From Paramisgurnus dabryanus (lineage: Eukaryota; Chordata; Actinopteri; Cypriniformes; Cobitidae), in assembly GCF_030506205.2 (NCBI RefSeq), contig NC_133354.1, forward strand, positions 26,396,488 to 26,460,487: 64,000 bases of DNA, given 5' to 3'. The notes under the pieces are model-generated. The model worked only from the letters and a program-made list of their open reading frames with translations. It did not search any database and had not been told where the DNA came from. How positions within the stretch are numbered: position 1 is the first letter of the stretch; every line of letters starts with the position of its first letter. This document shows, in pieces, positions 12,377 through 56,943 of the stretch. A program made the translations under genes and the position numbers.

Positions 12377-12854
12377 AGGATTAGTTCACATTCATAACAA
12401 AATTTGATGATAATTTACTCATCGCCGTGTCATCCAAGATGTTTATGTTTTTCTTTCTTTAGTCAAAAAGAGAAAAACGATTGTCATTTTCTGCAAGAAA
12501 AATAAAAAATATGCACTTTTTAAAATGGCTAATCAGACCATTTTAAACAATAAACTGACACAAAGACATTAATTATTATCATTCCACATACAACAACGTC
12601 TGAACAGTCCTCTTTCTCCACACTTGTAGTTTCACATACGCCATGCGTGACCTTTCGACGTGCTTACACATTACGTGATGTTGCACTGGCGACCAATTAA
12701 GTCTATTAAATTCTGGAATTCTAAAAATCCTGGAATGTTTTCTCAAAAAAACTTTATTTCCTCTCGACTGATCAAAGAAAGACATCAACATTTTGGATGA
12801 CATGGGTGTGAGTAAATTATCTGGATTGTTTTTTTAAGTAAGTGGAGTAATCCT
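12377..12854. mobile_element. TTAA-flanked foldback MITE, copy 1
   Basis: TTAA at 12373-12376 and 12855-12858 brackets a near-palindrome. The left part (ATAATTTACTCATCGCCGTG, GTCATCCAAGATG) is mirrored at the right (CATTTTGGATGACATGGGTG, GTAAATTATCTGGAT). It is the same family as 26941-27703 and 32863-33775. Confidence 0.7.
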
Positions 12855-13185
12855 TTAACAGAATCCTGGGTTATCCGTTTTACGTTTCACACTGTTTATA
12901 CTTAACCATGGGTAAAGAGATAACCCTGGGTGTTCATAGTTTCACACGTTGCATTCCCAAACAATAGGTTAACATTTGCATATTTGCGGTGTCAACAGTC
13001 ATGATGGATAAAAAGCGATGTCAAAATGACTGAATTAAAATAGCGAGCTATCGCTTTAAATAAAGCTTGTCTAGCACTTCGGCATCAGTGACAAAACAGG
13101 TTGCAATGTAAATCTCTCTTGGCCGTTTAAAGTCTCCTGGTTAAAAGCATGGTTTAGAGCAAAGATAACCCGTGGTTAAGCGCAG

Positions 13186-13345
13186 TGTGAAAAGCTCTAT
13201 AGTGGACTTCAATGGACCCCAATAGTTTGAAGGTCCAAATTGCAGTTTCTTTGCAGCTTCAAGGGCTCTAAACAATCTCAATAGATGCATAAGGGTCTTT
13301 TCTAGCAAAAAATCATATTTTTTATCAAAAAATAAAAATTTATTT
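13186..13345. repeat. Left part of a foldback MITE broken by a later insertion
   Basis: TGGACTTCAATGGACCCCAA, GGGCTCTAAACAATCTCAA and CATAAGGGTCTTTTCTAGC match the arm of the 32863-33775 family. The sequence is interrupted by the TTAA element starting at 13350. Related sequence resumes after 13747 (AACACAAAGACATTAATAAG). Confidence 0.5.
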
Positions 13346-13349
13346 TTAA

Positions 13350-13742
13350 CTCTCTCGCCGCCAGCATTTTTCATGATTTTCACAAAAGTTTAATGCATTC
13401 CAGAAAATTTTCCTTTTTAAATATATAAACATACAATATATGAAATAAAAGAACAGACCCTCCGCTTTCAAACAAAAAAATCAGTTTCATCCTACCTTCA
13501 TGTGTTCTGTTTTTATCACCTCTCAAATAATTGTAGGTTTCATCAAAACACAAAATTTTGATCAAAAAGCTGAGATAATTCAATTTTTGTGAAGGACTTT
13601 TGATAGAGATCAGATGCAGAGCGATCTTTAAAACATACACAGACATACAGCTGTTTGCCCTAGGGCAATACTTCCGGAAGACCTGGTGGATAATAGCGGT
13701 ATTGCAGATTTACGAGATAACTCGTCAATGGCGGGGAAAGAG
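13350..13742. mobile_element. TTAA-flanked MITE (CTCTTTCCCCGCC family), copy 2, inverted
   Basis: TTAA at 13346-13349 and 13743-13746 flanks CTCTCTCGCCGCCAGC at the left and GGCGGGGAAAGAG at the right. Orientation is opposite to the copy at 3487-3979. It is inserted into an older foldback repeat. Confidence 0.7.
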
Positions 13743-13746
13743 TTAA

Positions 13747-15229
13747 ACACAATTTCTCATTTGCTCTTTCTCTTGGATGCGCGTTTGCGACTTTATGTAT
13801 TACGTTATCACATCAAGAGGTAATAAACTAACACAAAGACATTAATAAGCGTCATTCCACAGCAAGCGCAATGCCACCGACCCAGTTCGTCTACTGGTGG
13901 TAGAAGTTATAACTGGCGTATCAGCGTTTCTGTTTGTGTGAGAGTACATGTTGGCTTTTACCCCCTAATATTGAGTCATTCTGTCATTCCTTAAGCAGGA
14001 AGACCTTCATAAATGCTTCAAGCAACATAGTTTTTCACTGAAGTAATAGATTACTCTTGGCCAAAATAAACTTTAATGAGGAACAGTTTGTGTGCCGTAA
14101 ACCAGTAATCGGGCTACAGTCAGAATGGTTCATTCATGTACACTTTGTTTAGTTTTCCATTGTTTTTCTCGCCCATTTTTTCTGATTCCTCACTGCTTGT
14201 TTTTTCATGTGTTGCTGGAAACTGTTACATCTGCTAGCGCTGATTCAATGCCAAGCTATGTGGTACGGTTGTACCATGGAAATGTGCTTTGCCTCAATAC
14301 AGCTTAACTCAAACCAGCAAAGACCAGCAATCCACATCCGTGTTTTCACAGGACATGTTCTTAAAAGTCCATGAGATTTGAAGGGTTTTTATTTTATCCT
14401 TTGCTTTTCCCGACACTCTCTTTTCGTGAATGCAAAACATCCTTTAAAGCCGACATGTCAGAACTGACAACCACAACACTCATCGATCGGAGGAATTATG
14501 ATAATTGGCAACAGTTACTGACTGCCCAGCTTTCATCAATATTCTGTACATCAGCATCATTCTCCCAGACCGGCACTGATAACTCCCACTGCAATTGTAG
14601 CAGGTTGACATAGGTCAGAGCAAGGAAGTAACCAAATATGCATGAGTTGGGGGAAATCTACCATTTTTGGTTGGAGGTGCACATTTTTTGGCTTATTAAA
14701 ATAGAAATTCTATTTTCAGCCAATAGCAAATGAACACAACAGCACACTTGAAGGCTGTTACCCTTGAAATATGATGACTGTGGTAGTCAAACGGGTGTCA
14801 AGTGACATAGTGATACTCACTCGACAGTTACAATGATAGTGTAGGATCATGCTGCACTACACAATAAATCCATAATCCTTTAGGTTGTTTCATCAAGAAA
14901 GCTTTTACAATGAATACATGTGACCCTGTCTGTAAAATCCAGGCTTAAGTCTAATAATCTAAAGTAGTATCAAAGTTTGATTTCACTAGTGGTTTGGACT
15001 GTAATTTGACTTGACCTTACTCAGTTGGTATAACATAAATCAAGGTTGTATTTGCATAGAAAGTTCTTCTCATTATATAGGACGATTTTATGTAGAAAAC
15101 AATAAATTATTTAAAATGTCTTCAGCTGGGTTTCACAGACTGGGTCACAAATGTAAACACAGTATGCAGTTAGAAAGCAATACATCACGTATGAGCTGTA
15201 TCAAGGAATAAGTCACGGCTGAAGGGTGT
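13747..15229. other. Unannotated DNA
   Basis: No exon or RNA gene recognised. An open frame at 14371-14613 does not resemble the missing ADAMTS prodomain. Confidence 0.35.
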
Positions 15230-15655
15230 TATAGACGGTTTCAGCAGTAACAACATAAACAAACGGCTTTTGTGGAACAAACTTAACTTCCTGTAAACCT
15301 CCTTTTAGTCCTTTTAGAGTTGTTTATTTCACAATCATTTATTAACAAGCAAAATAAACAACAAGAAGATTATCTTAGTTCAAATCATAGCTTAAGCTTT
15401 TTAAAAACTACACTTAGTAAATTGTGTGCTATATAATATATACAATCTTAACTACAGATTGGCTGACAAACCTTTCTTCACATAGCACCGTCTCACCTCA
15501 TCTTTAGGAAACCAAAACGTTTGTTATTTTCTACAAGGTATTTGTTCCAGAGTTCAGTTTAACCGCTAGCCAGACCATTAAACAAACAGAGAAATTAAAT
15601 TCCTTCCAGACGCATATCCGCAACAACGCACATGCGTCCGATAAAAACCGTCTAT
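15230..15655. mobile_element. TATAGACGGTTT-ended MITE, copy 1
   Basis: The left end TTATAGACGGTTTCAGCAG is mirrored by AAAACCGTCTATAA at the right. Internal CATGCGTCCGAT and ATAAACAAACGGC are shared with fragments at 16942, 30494 and 60122. Confidence 0.65.
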
Positions 15656-15756
15656 AATGGTTACCAGAAAAGTGTGAGTATAAACAAAGCTTCACTCAGT
15701 CACTGAGTGAGATCAGATGGTAAACTGCCAGATTAGAGATGTCTTTGACGAGGAAG

Positions 15757-16230
15757 TATACCATATTTTCTGGACTATAAATAACTTTTTTTTCATAGTT
15801 TGGCTGGTCCTGCGACTTCTAAAGTCAGTATGAATACATTTTGACATACTGTATATGAACCAAGAGACAACATTACTGTCTACACTCGTGAGAGTCTGCT
15901 GTATGCTGCTCCTGTATTTATATAACTCAATGAATTCTGTAATGTGGAAGTAACGATCCTGCAAACTTGATGCTTGTTGGCTTGTTCTGTTCATTTAGCC
16001 TATTCAGCCTCCCAGGTATGTTCTGTATGCTATTGTGTATGGTGTAAAAAACTGATAATATTACATTAACGTACAGACATCTATTCAGCCAGCTGTTCTG
16101 TATGCTATTGTTTAGTTGAATAACTTTCCAGATTAAATGTCTGTTCTTTGGCTTGGATTTTGTGAATACATTTTTTGTCTTCATGTCTTCATGCCGCATT
16201 TTTGATTGATGCGACTTAAGCTCCCGAGCG
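15757..16230. mobile_element. Repeat of the GGACTATAAGTCGCAC type, copy 1
   Basis: TTTCTGGACTATAAATAAC followed by CATAGTTTGGCTGGTCCTGC matches a second copy at 37719-38060 (TTCCGGACTATAAGTCGCAC, CAGTTTGGCTGGTCCTGTG). Fish genomes carry many such DNA repeats; the superfamily is not decided here. Confidence 0.55.
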
Positions 16231-16234
16231 ACTT

Positions 16235-16825
16235 AGGGCGCACTCACATTATCAAAACCAAGCCCAAGCGCGATTGTCACCCCTCCCTACTCCCCCAGAT
16301 GCACGCACTCACACTGTACTTTTATCGATCCGAGCTTGGGCGCGCTTTCGTCATTAAGATGCGATTGTTTTGAAAAAAGCAGGAAGTAAAGCGCTCTCTT
16401 AACACTGGAACCCACCGTAATGATAAGTCTGTGTTTTTTATCGTCGTTTGGTGCGCGATTACAGACAGCCCTCTCACATGTCATCATATTGCTTAGTTGA
16501 TCTGTCACGTGTGCAGCTCAGACATTCACGTAACCCCGCTGCGCGCATAAAAAGGTTTTTACGGAGGCAGATGAAGGTGAGTGGTCGCGCAACTGACGTC
16601 TTCACCTTTTGAATCGCGCTCAGGCGGGTTTGCGCTCACATCACAGCCTTCCGCGCCTGAGCCCAAGTGAACCGCGCTCCGGCCCACCTCTGCAACCCAG
16701 CCGCAGGTGTGATTAACCAATCCGCGCCCGGGCGTGGTACAGAGCGATCACACTAGTCAAACAAACCAGGCTTTGGGGGTCAAACGCGCCCGAGCGCAGT
16801 TTGGTTTGGATAGTGTGAGTACACC
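16235..16825. mobile_element. PIF/Harbinger-like GC-rich MITE
   Basis: GGGCGCACTCACATTATCAA at the left and GGATAGTGTGAGTACACCC at the right form an inverted pair. Both outer sides carry TTA, matching the 3-bp target choice of PIF/Harbinger elements. The interior is CpG-rich (GCGCGC, CGCGCC) compared with the AT-rich surroundings and could be mistaken for a CpG island. Confidence 0.6.
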
Positions 16826-16941
16826 CTTATAGTTCAGAAAATATGCTAAGTCTGGACATCAGAAACTAAAAGAGAGGCTACAGAGGTCAGAGAGAGAGAG
16901 AGAAAGAATAGGCTGACAATTACCCCTTTTTTAAAGAAAGG

Positions 16942-17090
16942 TATAGACGGTTTCATCGGACGCATGTGCGTTTTCATGGTTACGTGTCTAGGCAAAACTT
17001 AACTTCAGGTCTCTGTTGGTTAAATGGTCTGACTAGTTGCTAAACTGAACTCTGGAACCAATACCGCAACAAAAAAGGCCAAGCACCAGC
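16942..17090. repeat. TATAGACGGTTT MITE fragment, copy 2
   Basis: TATAGACGGTTTCATCGGAC plus the GGTCTGACTAGTTGCTAAAC segment match the right half of the 15230-15655 family in reverse. The other end is missing. Confidence 0.5.
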
Positions 17091-17217
17091 GCTTAGTGCG
17101 GACAAACCCGCCAGCTGCTGTTTTTTTTAAAAGTGCCACGCTTTCATTGGAAACAATTGAAAACATTGTCCGGCTGGTGGCGTAAATGCTTTTTGTGCAC
17201 GCACCTTACTGCTGAAA

Positions 17218-17220
<3 letters not shown>

Positions 17221-17298
<78 letters not shown>
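17221..17298. repeat. (TA)n microsatellite
   Basis: A pure TA run of about 77 bases. Any open frame through it is repeat noise. Confidence 0.95.
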
Positions 17299-17299
<1 letters not shown>

Positions 17300-17663
17300 T
17301 TTTTTCACGGAGGTTCCTTTTGCTGTAATGTTAGTGTCAGTTTGTTTTTATATTTGATTACTGTACTGAATTTTTCTATTAAATTTACATTTGCACAATA
17401 AATCATCTTATAGCTACAGATATGGTAGGTCTCTGACTAAAGACTTAAAATAATGGTCAAAAACAATAGCAAATGTAATAGTTCTGTATTATTAAATTGC
17501 ACACAAAGATTTTGGATAGCTACGTTGGCTTGTATTTTTTGTTGTGAGATGGGTGTGGTATTGGTTCCAACCTTAAATTCTTTCATAGGGCTTACAATTG
17601 CTAGTGGCGCCCCTGATATCACATGTTTACATTGCTAAAGTTGGTTGCTAAGGGTGCAGTGAT

Positions 17664-18322
17664 ACACAAACTGTGTCCCATTTTAAAGGCTGTACTTTCT
17701 TAGGACGCGCCCTCAGAAGGCGAGCACTCTGTCATTGAAGGCTGCAACCTCTAAAGGCCACGAAGAGAACCGAAATGAGACAGTCTAGCTTTCAGAGGAT
17801 CCATAAGTTGCATCACCTGTTGTGCAAGCCCACCGCTCCTGTCAGGAGGACACAACGGAGATGGTTCTGATATGGAAAATAACTGTATTATTATTTTTTA
17901 AACATGACACGTTAATGTAGATTAAACTAACCAACAGTATATTAAATGAATCAATCTAAAAGAAATATACACAACAGAATAATATTAATAATAATACAAA
18001 TACCTTGTAACACTAAAACAATGACAAGAAACTTTTTGTCTGCTATATACACACTTTTATTTAATAAACGTTTTAAATGTTTACTTAAAAATTTCCAGCC
18101 GTTATATTAAGCTGTTACAGGATCGCAATGAATCTCAGGACAGCCTCGGTTGTGAAGGATTTATTCGTTCTATCCTCCAGAGAAATAAGGACGCATTCTG
18201 AGGTCGCATTTTAAGCAGCCTTCGAATTGGGATGACCTTACTGACCTTCAGTCGCATTGCTGTGACACAATCTGTCTTTAAACGCAGCCTTCGGTGGTCG
18301 CAGGCTTCGAATTGGGACACTG
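17664..18322. mobile_element. Inverted-repeat MITE (TGTCCCAATTCGAAG type)
   Basis: TGTGTCCCATTTTAAAGGCTG near the left and the inverse complement of CAGGCTTCGAATTGGGACA at the right form diverged terminal repeats. A second internal TTCGAATTGGGATGACC supports a foldback family. Confidence 0.5.
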
Positions 18323-20439
18323 CTACAAAATCGTTGGGTGCAGCAGTCATAGTGTTATTATAAATAATGAACAGCTATTGACCAATTAGAATCAAGGACT
18401 GCAACTAATGGTTTTAAAAATGTAAATACAGAACCATAATATGGCGTTATTATTTAGTATTGATAACGGAAATTCAGTCAAGTTCCTTCTAAGCCTTTTA
18501 ATACTTCAGAGAAAGAATTTGTTAATAGAAAACCGTTTTTGTTAATAGTCCCCAAGTAACCCCTGATATTGTTTTGAAAGTCATTTTTATTACTTAACCT
18601 TTGTCCACGACACTGGCCTTTTGTGATGATGTCCTGGTAATTGCTTTCATACCGAGTGGCATTCCATCAGACGCCTATTCACGGGTCATCCTAACATGCT
18701 AGATATTGTTGTCCAAAGTCTAATTAACCTTTATACGGAAACAGTGTGAGTCACAGGGTCCAGGGTTGCCAATTTGTTTATTCATACTGTACTAAAATAC
18801 ACAACACGATGAATCAGAAATAAGAAAGCAGATGTCTCTTGCACATTCAAAGCCTGCGAGTCTTTCGTATGTCAATTTTTCATGTATAACAGACCTGTAA
18901 AGTTGAACATCTTCATCTTTATCTAAACTAGAAGAGATTTCATACACTATTTGTTTTGGCTACTACTTCAAAATAGGTTCATCAAGTCTATTATTCATAG
19001 GATGTACACTGCTTTGCCCCTCCGCAAAAGTAAAAGCCAACGTCCCTCTTATCTGAACTATAGACTTTATTTACATATACTGTATAACCCTGAAAGTGCA
19101 AGTGTATACTTAGGAAATAAATAACTGAGGAGGAACATTTGTTTAAATTAGGCAGAGAGTGTTTTATACAGTATACTGTGCACTATGCACTATCGAGTGT
19201 GGAAGGTCTAATTAGACCGCACATTAACAATATCGATCCCAAAATCCCAATCGCTAATACGAAGAAAGAATTGAATGATGTGTCTTCAGTGTTTTCATCT
19301 AAACTGTTGGACCTTGCTGTTGTTTAACTGAACACAAAGCTGTTGGATCTCTGTAGATATGGAGCCAGAGGCAGAATGGTTACGAATGAAATTGGAGTTT
19401 TATTCTCGAGTAGAGACGACTCAAGAATCCATCTTAATGACTCTTGTACTGTCGATGAAGGCACTTAACCCCGGGTTATTCCTCCAGGGGGACCGGCTCT
19501 GCAGTTATGTGTATTATACTAAGTACATGCTAAATGGCATGTGGTGCTGTGAAGTGAAACAGTGACAGTCCAATTTGGTAAATATTGTTTTAGTCTATTT
19601 TGTCTTTATATGTAATCTTTAAAAGTTTAAGATTGCGGTTTTGTGTTTAATGAGACAATGAAGTTCTCAATCGGATGAGAAACGATTATACGATATAAAT
19701 ATATCGACTTTGCAATAGACTTCAAAGACAAAGTTATATTTACCTTGATTAAGACTGATGGGACGGGTTCTTTATTTCTGATTCTATGGTAACAATGACT
19801 TCTCCTGGTGAGTTTGTGTGTTATCTTAATTATACCATTGCTTCAAGATCTGAGACCTGACATTCAACTCGAAGCTGTTCACGCCTGGGATACTGGGAAT
19901 TATCCGATTATGTTGGGTGACAAATGGGATTTTACTTTTAGAATACTTAATGAGATCTTGTGAAGGTCTTTCCCAGACATCTGATGACTCTGGGCCGGAA
20001 TCGCACCCAATCTGCGCCAAAGTCAAAGCCCTTTGTTTAGTTACTAGGGAGTGAATTGGCATTCACCAATGATTATACTCCAAGACACAAAAGGAATCAT
20101 CAATGATGACTGATGATTTTAGATCTAAGTTTGTTTTAGTTTTTAAGCCAAAAAGTTTTTATGTCCACTATAGACCACTAGGTGGCACTTTGACGAAACC
20201 TCAGTTCATGACTATGATTACATGTAACAAGTTTTATGATGATACACTTTAGATTTGCGAAGATACAGCTGCATGACCTTATGGCTTGCTCGGCTGTTAA
20301 AGGTTTTGTTTTATTATAAGGCCAACTAGTGGTGCCGGCACACCATATTTTATGTGTCGCCTCAGACTCTGCCCATACATCAGCGTGTCAAATCTGGTAA
20401 AAATATCTACTTTCGTCCCCTTCCCATGAAAATATGTCA
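18323..20439. other. Unannotated DNA
   Basis: Short open frames at 19139-19327, 19359-19565 and 19826-20062 show no recognisable domain. I see no exon with both splice sites. Confidence 0.35.
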
Positions 20440-20559
20440 ACTGCAGCCACTAGGCGGCGCTGCGACAAAACTGTGCAGCAACTTCATTTCCTGTGTCCCA
20501 AGTGCCTTGTTTAATTGGCTTAAGTTTGGCAAAGATAAATGCTATCCAGATAATTCGCT

Positions 20560-20690
20560 CGGAGGGCACATCGATGACGCGCAGTGGAATGAGTGGGCTG
20601 GGAGGAGGACGATGAGGAGACGTCTGCTGGCAAGTGGGCCAAGCCCGACAGAAACATTTCACTTCCGCATCCAAACCTGGCCACTGGAAA
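20560..20690 (-). pseudogene. gypsy integrase zinc-binding fragment
   Basis: The frame reads WPGLDAEVKCFCRAWPTCQQ, then a Pro-rich stretch and VIDVPSERI, where active copies usually have C-x2-C and (I/V)xVPFERI. The first Cys of the usual CPTC pair is Trp here. The fragment is flanked by frames that do not continue. Confidence 0.6.
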
Positions 20691-21113
20691 TGGTCTTGGA
20701 TGTGTTGGACGATACTTTCGGCTCAGAGGTGCCCCGCTTTCTGTCTTAGTTTTCGGCATGACCAGCAGCAGCCCATTTCTTATTTCAAAATGAGGGAGGG
20801 GGTGGGGCCCGAAAGCCTGACTACCTCATCGACTCGCCGCAACTGTTCCCATCAGTTTCATAGGCGGTTGTCCTCATATTGCTCCCTGCCGAACGAACCA
20901 CCGGTTGTGACCTGCAAAACACATCGCGGTAGACTGATGGTAGGTTAGCTGATTGACACTCAACCTTTCTCTCACTGGGCAGTCCCCGAAGTCTTCACCG
21001 TGGCCTGTTCTGAGTGGTACGGCCTGGGGTCTTGAGGAGGAACTTCTCGAACCCCGGCCAGTCCTGTACGGGGAGGTCTCTCACAATGGCCACCTCAACC
21101 TCAACGGCCCAGG

Positions 21114-21395
21114 TCACAGGCTATGCTGGGATCCGAACCGTGTTGGAACCCATCCCTCTCGGACCGCGATAACCTCAAAGGTGTGGAGGAAAGCTTCAGT
21201 GTCGTTGTGCTCTGTTAACCTGATGAAGTACTGGTGAGCCTTGACGGGCAATTTCAAGAGGGGCACCCGCACTGCCACACTGGTCTGCAGATGTTCCACG
21301 ACCTGGTCAGTATACTCCTGTCGAGTGGCCAGAAGTTCAGTAAACTGCTGTTGGCGGGCTGAGAGCTCAGTCAGGCGGTGGATAATCTCTTTCAT
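21114..21395 (-). pseudogene. gypsy gag-like N-terminal fragment
   Basis: About 94 residues begin MKEIIHRLTELSARQQQFTE. This coiled-coil-like Leu/Gln-rich start is followed by KAHQYFIRLTEHNDTEAFLH, resembling the gag region of teleost gypsy elements (a conserved pattern of Leu-Thr, acidic residues, then EAFL.TFE). The frame then degrades. It follows the leader and LTR-like segment in the expected order for a minus-strand element. Confidence 0.6.
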
Positions 21396-21815
21396 TTATC
21401 CTTGCGGGCGAGAGTGGTTCTCCTAGATGAACTTGCCGTTCACACGTCTGTGTCTCAGTTCACCTTTAGTGCCCACATTCTCCACCAAATGTCACGGTGT
21501 GAATGAGAACACTGGCTCTGTACTGCTGGTTTATTGACACACTTTAATCATACATGTTCTGATAAATAGTGCAAATATTTAATCTGTGCTCAAGGTGTGT
21601 AGTGCTGTGGTGAAAATCCCTCTCCTGGGGTGCTGTCTGATTCTGTAAACAAGAAGAACAAGCATTAGCCTGGAACTTTAGTGTTTCTCTTCTCCTTGAT
21701 TGCCTCTTCTCCTGGCTTTTATAGGTGGTGGGAACAAGCTCCAGGTTTGCCACTCATCTCTCAAGTGTTGTGACTGTGTAATCACTGTGAGTGGCATATG
21801 GAACCAGGATACAAC

Positions 21816-22177
21816 GTGTAAAAAAAATTTTGTTTCGCAAGTTTGCCTGCCCATTTAGTCTTAATAATTAACGGTACACAAACTTAGCCTGCTGTTCTCG
21901 AATGCAACTTGAACCTTAGGTCGGGCTCTAGCCCCAAGTTCAAGTAACAGAACCGAAGAAAAAAACAAGCAGTGAAGGAGGAGGGATGCCAGAAGAGTTG
22001 CGGATGGGCACAGAGACTCCCGTTTACCATTCTTTAAATGATGACTGACACAGGACTAAAACATGACGCAAAAATAATTGCAGGCTTCTGGAAAACAACT
22101 ACAGAATTATCCAGCGATCATGGCACCATGATCAAAATAAACTCTCTTACTGCAGTAACCATATTTTAACAGGTGCA
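21816..22177. other. Unannotated DNA
   Basis: No feature recognised. Confidence 0.3.
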
Positions 22178-22185
22178 CTTTTAAC

Positions 22186-22523
22186 TAGGGCTGCAATGAT
22201 TAATCGTGCGTGTTTTCTCAATGAATGAATTTTAATGAATTACGTTAAAATCCTGGCACATCCCAAAACCAGGGGGTGCTCTTGTGCAGAAACTCCCTTT
22301 GTGCCACAGAAGAAGTAGCATTACAAACGCTATTCCTTTGGGATAAATAAAGTATCAATCAAACGACTCAAACTCATAATGATTTTAGATTGATAAGGAC
22401 TTCCTACTGACCAAATGCTGTAGTACACGCACAAGCTGTGCATGAAACACAGAATCGATTCAAAATTGATTCTGAATCAATTGGCATTTATAATGGGACA
22501 ATCAATTAATAGTTGCAGCCCTA
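22186..22523. mobile_element. hAT MITE with perfect 8-bp target duplication
   Basis: The element begins TAGGGCTGCAATGATTAATC and ends AATTAATAGTTGCAGCCCTA, inverted with respect to each other. The flanks 22178-22185 and 22524-22531 are both CTTTTAAC, a perfect 8-bp duplication typical of hAT. At 338 bp it has no coding capacity. Confidence 0.9.
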
Positions 22524-22559
22524 CTTTTAACATAGGTTTGAAAGGAACCTCAACATTTG

Positions 22560-22994
22560 TCAATGTTAAAACCTACGTTAAAAGTGCACTCGTTCAAATA
22601 TGGTGCCACAGCCTGAAAATAGTCCCCTTGGTAACTTTCAATAGCAGGGGACTATTTTCAGGAACTGCGTAATATCATTGCACCTCCTGCAGCCATGTTA
22701 CAGCAGCAAAGTCCTTGATTATTACGCCAAATATCTGCCTAGAAAATCGCAACTTTTAATTTTCTTAGTACACGATGTAACTACATAAGTTTTAAATAGG
22801 AAAAATATTGAAACTCTTTGGTTATTTTATGCGCAATGCTAATGGTCTAATCAGATTCAATGGATTATGCTAAGCTATGCTAAAAGTGGTACCGCCAGAC
22901 CCGGAGATCAGCTGAATGGATTTCAAAACGGTAAAAATCAAATGTTTAACTCTAGGGGAGCTGGAAAATTAGCCTAAAAAAGTGGAGTCTCACT
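22560..22994. mobile_element. TTAA-type foldback MITE (ACTCCAC family), truncated copy
   Basis: The right part, ending AAAAAAGTGGAGTCTCACT before TTAA at 22995-22998, matches the right arm of 51245-51966, with TAATCAGATTCAATGGATTA and GACCCGGAGATCAGCTGAAT. The left arm is missing. Confidence 0.65.
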
Positions 22995-22999
22995 TTAAG

Positions 23000-23831
23000 C
23001 TATTAAGTAGCTACGGATTTTTTTTAGGACATTTCTGCACTCCAATGGCAACTCGCCGCGACCCCGGTGGTTGGGGACCTCTGATTTAGAAAAAAGTAAA
23101 AAGTAAAAAGGAACGTATCAGAAGTTATAAGCAAAAACATAAATTAAAATTTGGACTGTTGGTGACGCTAGCGGGTTTGAGATGGAGATTCCAAATTTTA
23201 TGGACTGTCCTCTATCAGTTTGCCAAAAATCAGACATTTCCTACCTACGCTTCTATGGCGGAAGAAGAATAATAAAGAAGAAAAGTAACAATTACAGTCC
23301 TTTCAGGACTTGACTCCCAATGAATTCAGTTTGTAGTAGGTACAGTATATAAGATGCTGCAGTGTTTTTGGTCATTGTAATAGCTTTTACGTTCTTCAGA
23401 CTATTATTGTATTATAATCGCATGCCCCTTGATATTACCACAGTACTTTTTTGTAGAGGTGTCAAAGATATAACTGAACTACACAGTCATCTTTTTTCTG
23501 CCTGTCATCTGGTTTGGTTGTCTCTCACCTTACTGTCCCTCGCTCTAGCGATTCTGAGACACATGCCTCAATGCTGCCGAACCTTAACATTGAGTTCAGA
23601 CAGTGTTTATACAGTCTGTTTAGAGATGAGAGGGTACGGAAACAGAATGAAGGGACAGCAAACATTTTGGGTATAAACTTGTCACTTATTTCACGTTTGA
23701 TGGGTGTTTGAAATGATACAGCAATCAGTAATGGGTTGAATAGTTATTTAATTGTCCATGGCTCATTTAAATTTGGCTTGATGTTGTCACGTCAGAATGA
23801 TGATTTTAATTGAAAGAATATTTGCTTGCAG
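23000..23831. other. Intron upstream of the first visible adamts2 exon
   Basis: No exon seen. The last bases before 23832 (TTTGCTTGCAG) give a weak pyrimidine tract and the acceptor AG. Confidence 0.5.
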
Positions 23832-56474
<32,643 letters not shown>

Positions 56475-56943
56475 TAAATATGTATTTCTATTTACTCATG
56501 CCTGGTGATCTTGCGGTTTGTTGCGAGTACGTTTTTATAACTACACTCTCTCTTGGCATTTACATTATTATTCAGGAAATAACTGGAGATCTCAGCCTTT
56601 CACGAATTGTCTGTCAGGGCATTTTAACACGTGTGGTCCGGAAAGAAAAATTGCCATAGTCGACGCTCAAGTGAAAGTGAGACTGTCGCAGGGTTTAACC
56701 ACGTTTGAAAAACAGAACAAATGCAGGAGCCTATTTGAAGTTGTCTGCTTTTGGAGATCAGGCATTGCAAAACCACTAAGATATTTTGCTTTTTGAATGC
56801 ACTCGAATGAAAATTGGTTGCACATTTCCCTTTTTTAATGAAGAGACCGATGAATTTTGGATTTTATAAAATTTTATTTTTTAAATATTTCTACCCTGTG
56901 ATTTTAAGTGGGAAAGGTTATGTAGTCATTGTTTCATTTTTAA

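Larger units (their letters stand above)
20440..21815 (-). mobile_element. Deleted Ty3/gypsy-type LTR retrotransposon remnant
   Basis: Read on the minus strand, the order is an LTR-like segment with a TATAAAAG box (about 21717-21724), then TTTGGTGGAGAATGTGGGC (typical of the leader next to the primer-binding site), then a gag-like start at 21395, then sequence of pol origin. The pol piece at about 20560-20690 has WPGLDAEVKCFCRAWPTCQQ and PLIPLRVIDVPSERI, matching the zinc-binding region of gypsy integrase. Protease, reverse transcriptase and RNase H are missing, so most of the interior is deleted. No downstream LTR was seen. Confidence 0.7.

Noticed and set aside
14371..14613. Possible missing prodomain exon
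   Set aside because: No resemblance to the conserved ADAMTS2 prodomain blocks and no convincing splice sites.
16235..16825. CpG-island promoter of a hidden gene
   Set aside because: Inverted ends with TTA flanks and no exon nearby fit a GC-rich MITE better.
17133..17357. Open frame with long Ile-Tyr repeats
   Set aside because: It is the translation of a TA microsatellite; the same holds for 44763-44960 and 54445-54722.
20354..20948. Plus-strand open frames of up to 131 codons
   Set aside because: They are shadows of the minus-strand gypsy integrase fragment and neighbouring remnant sequence.
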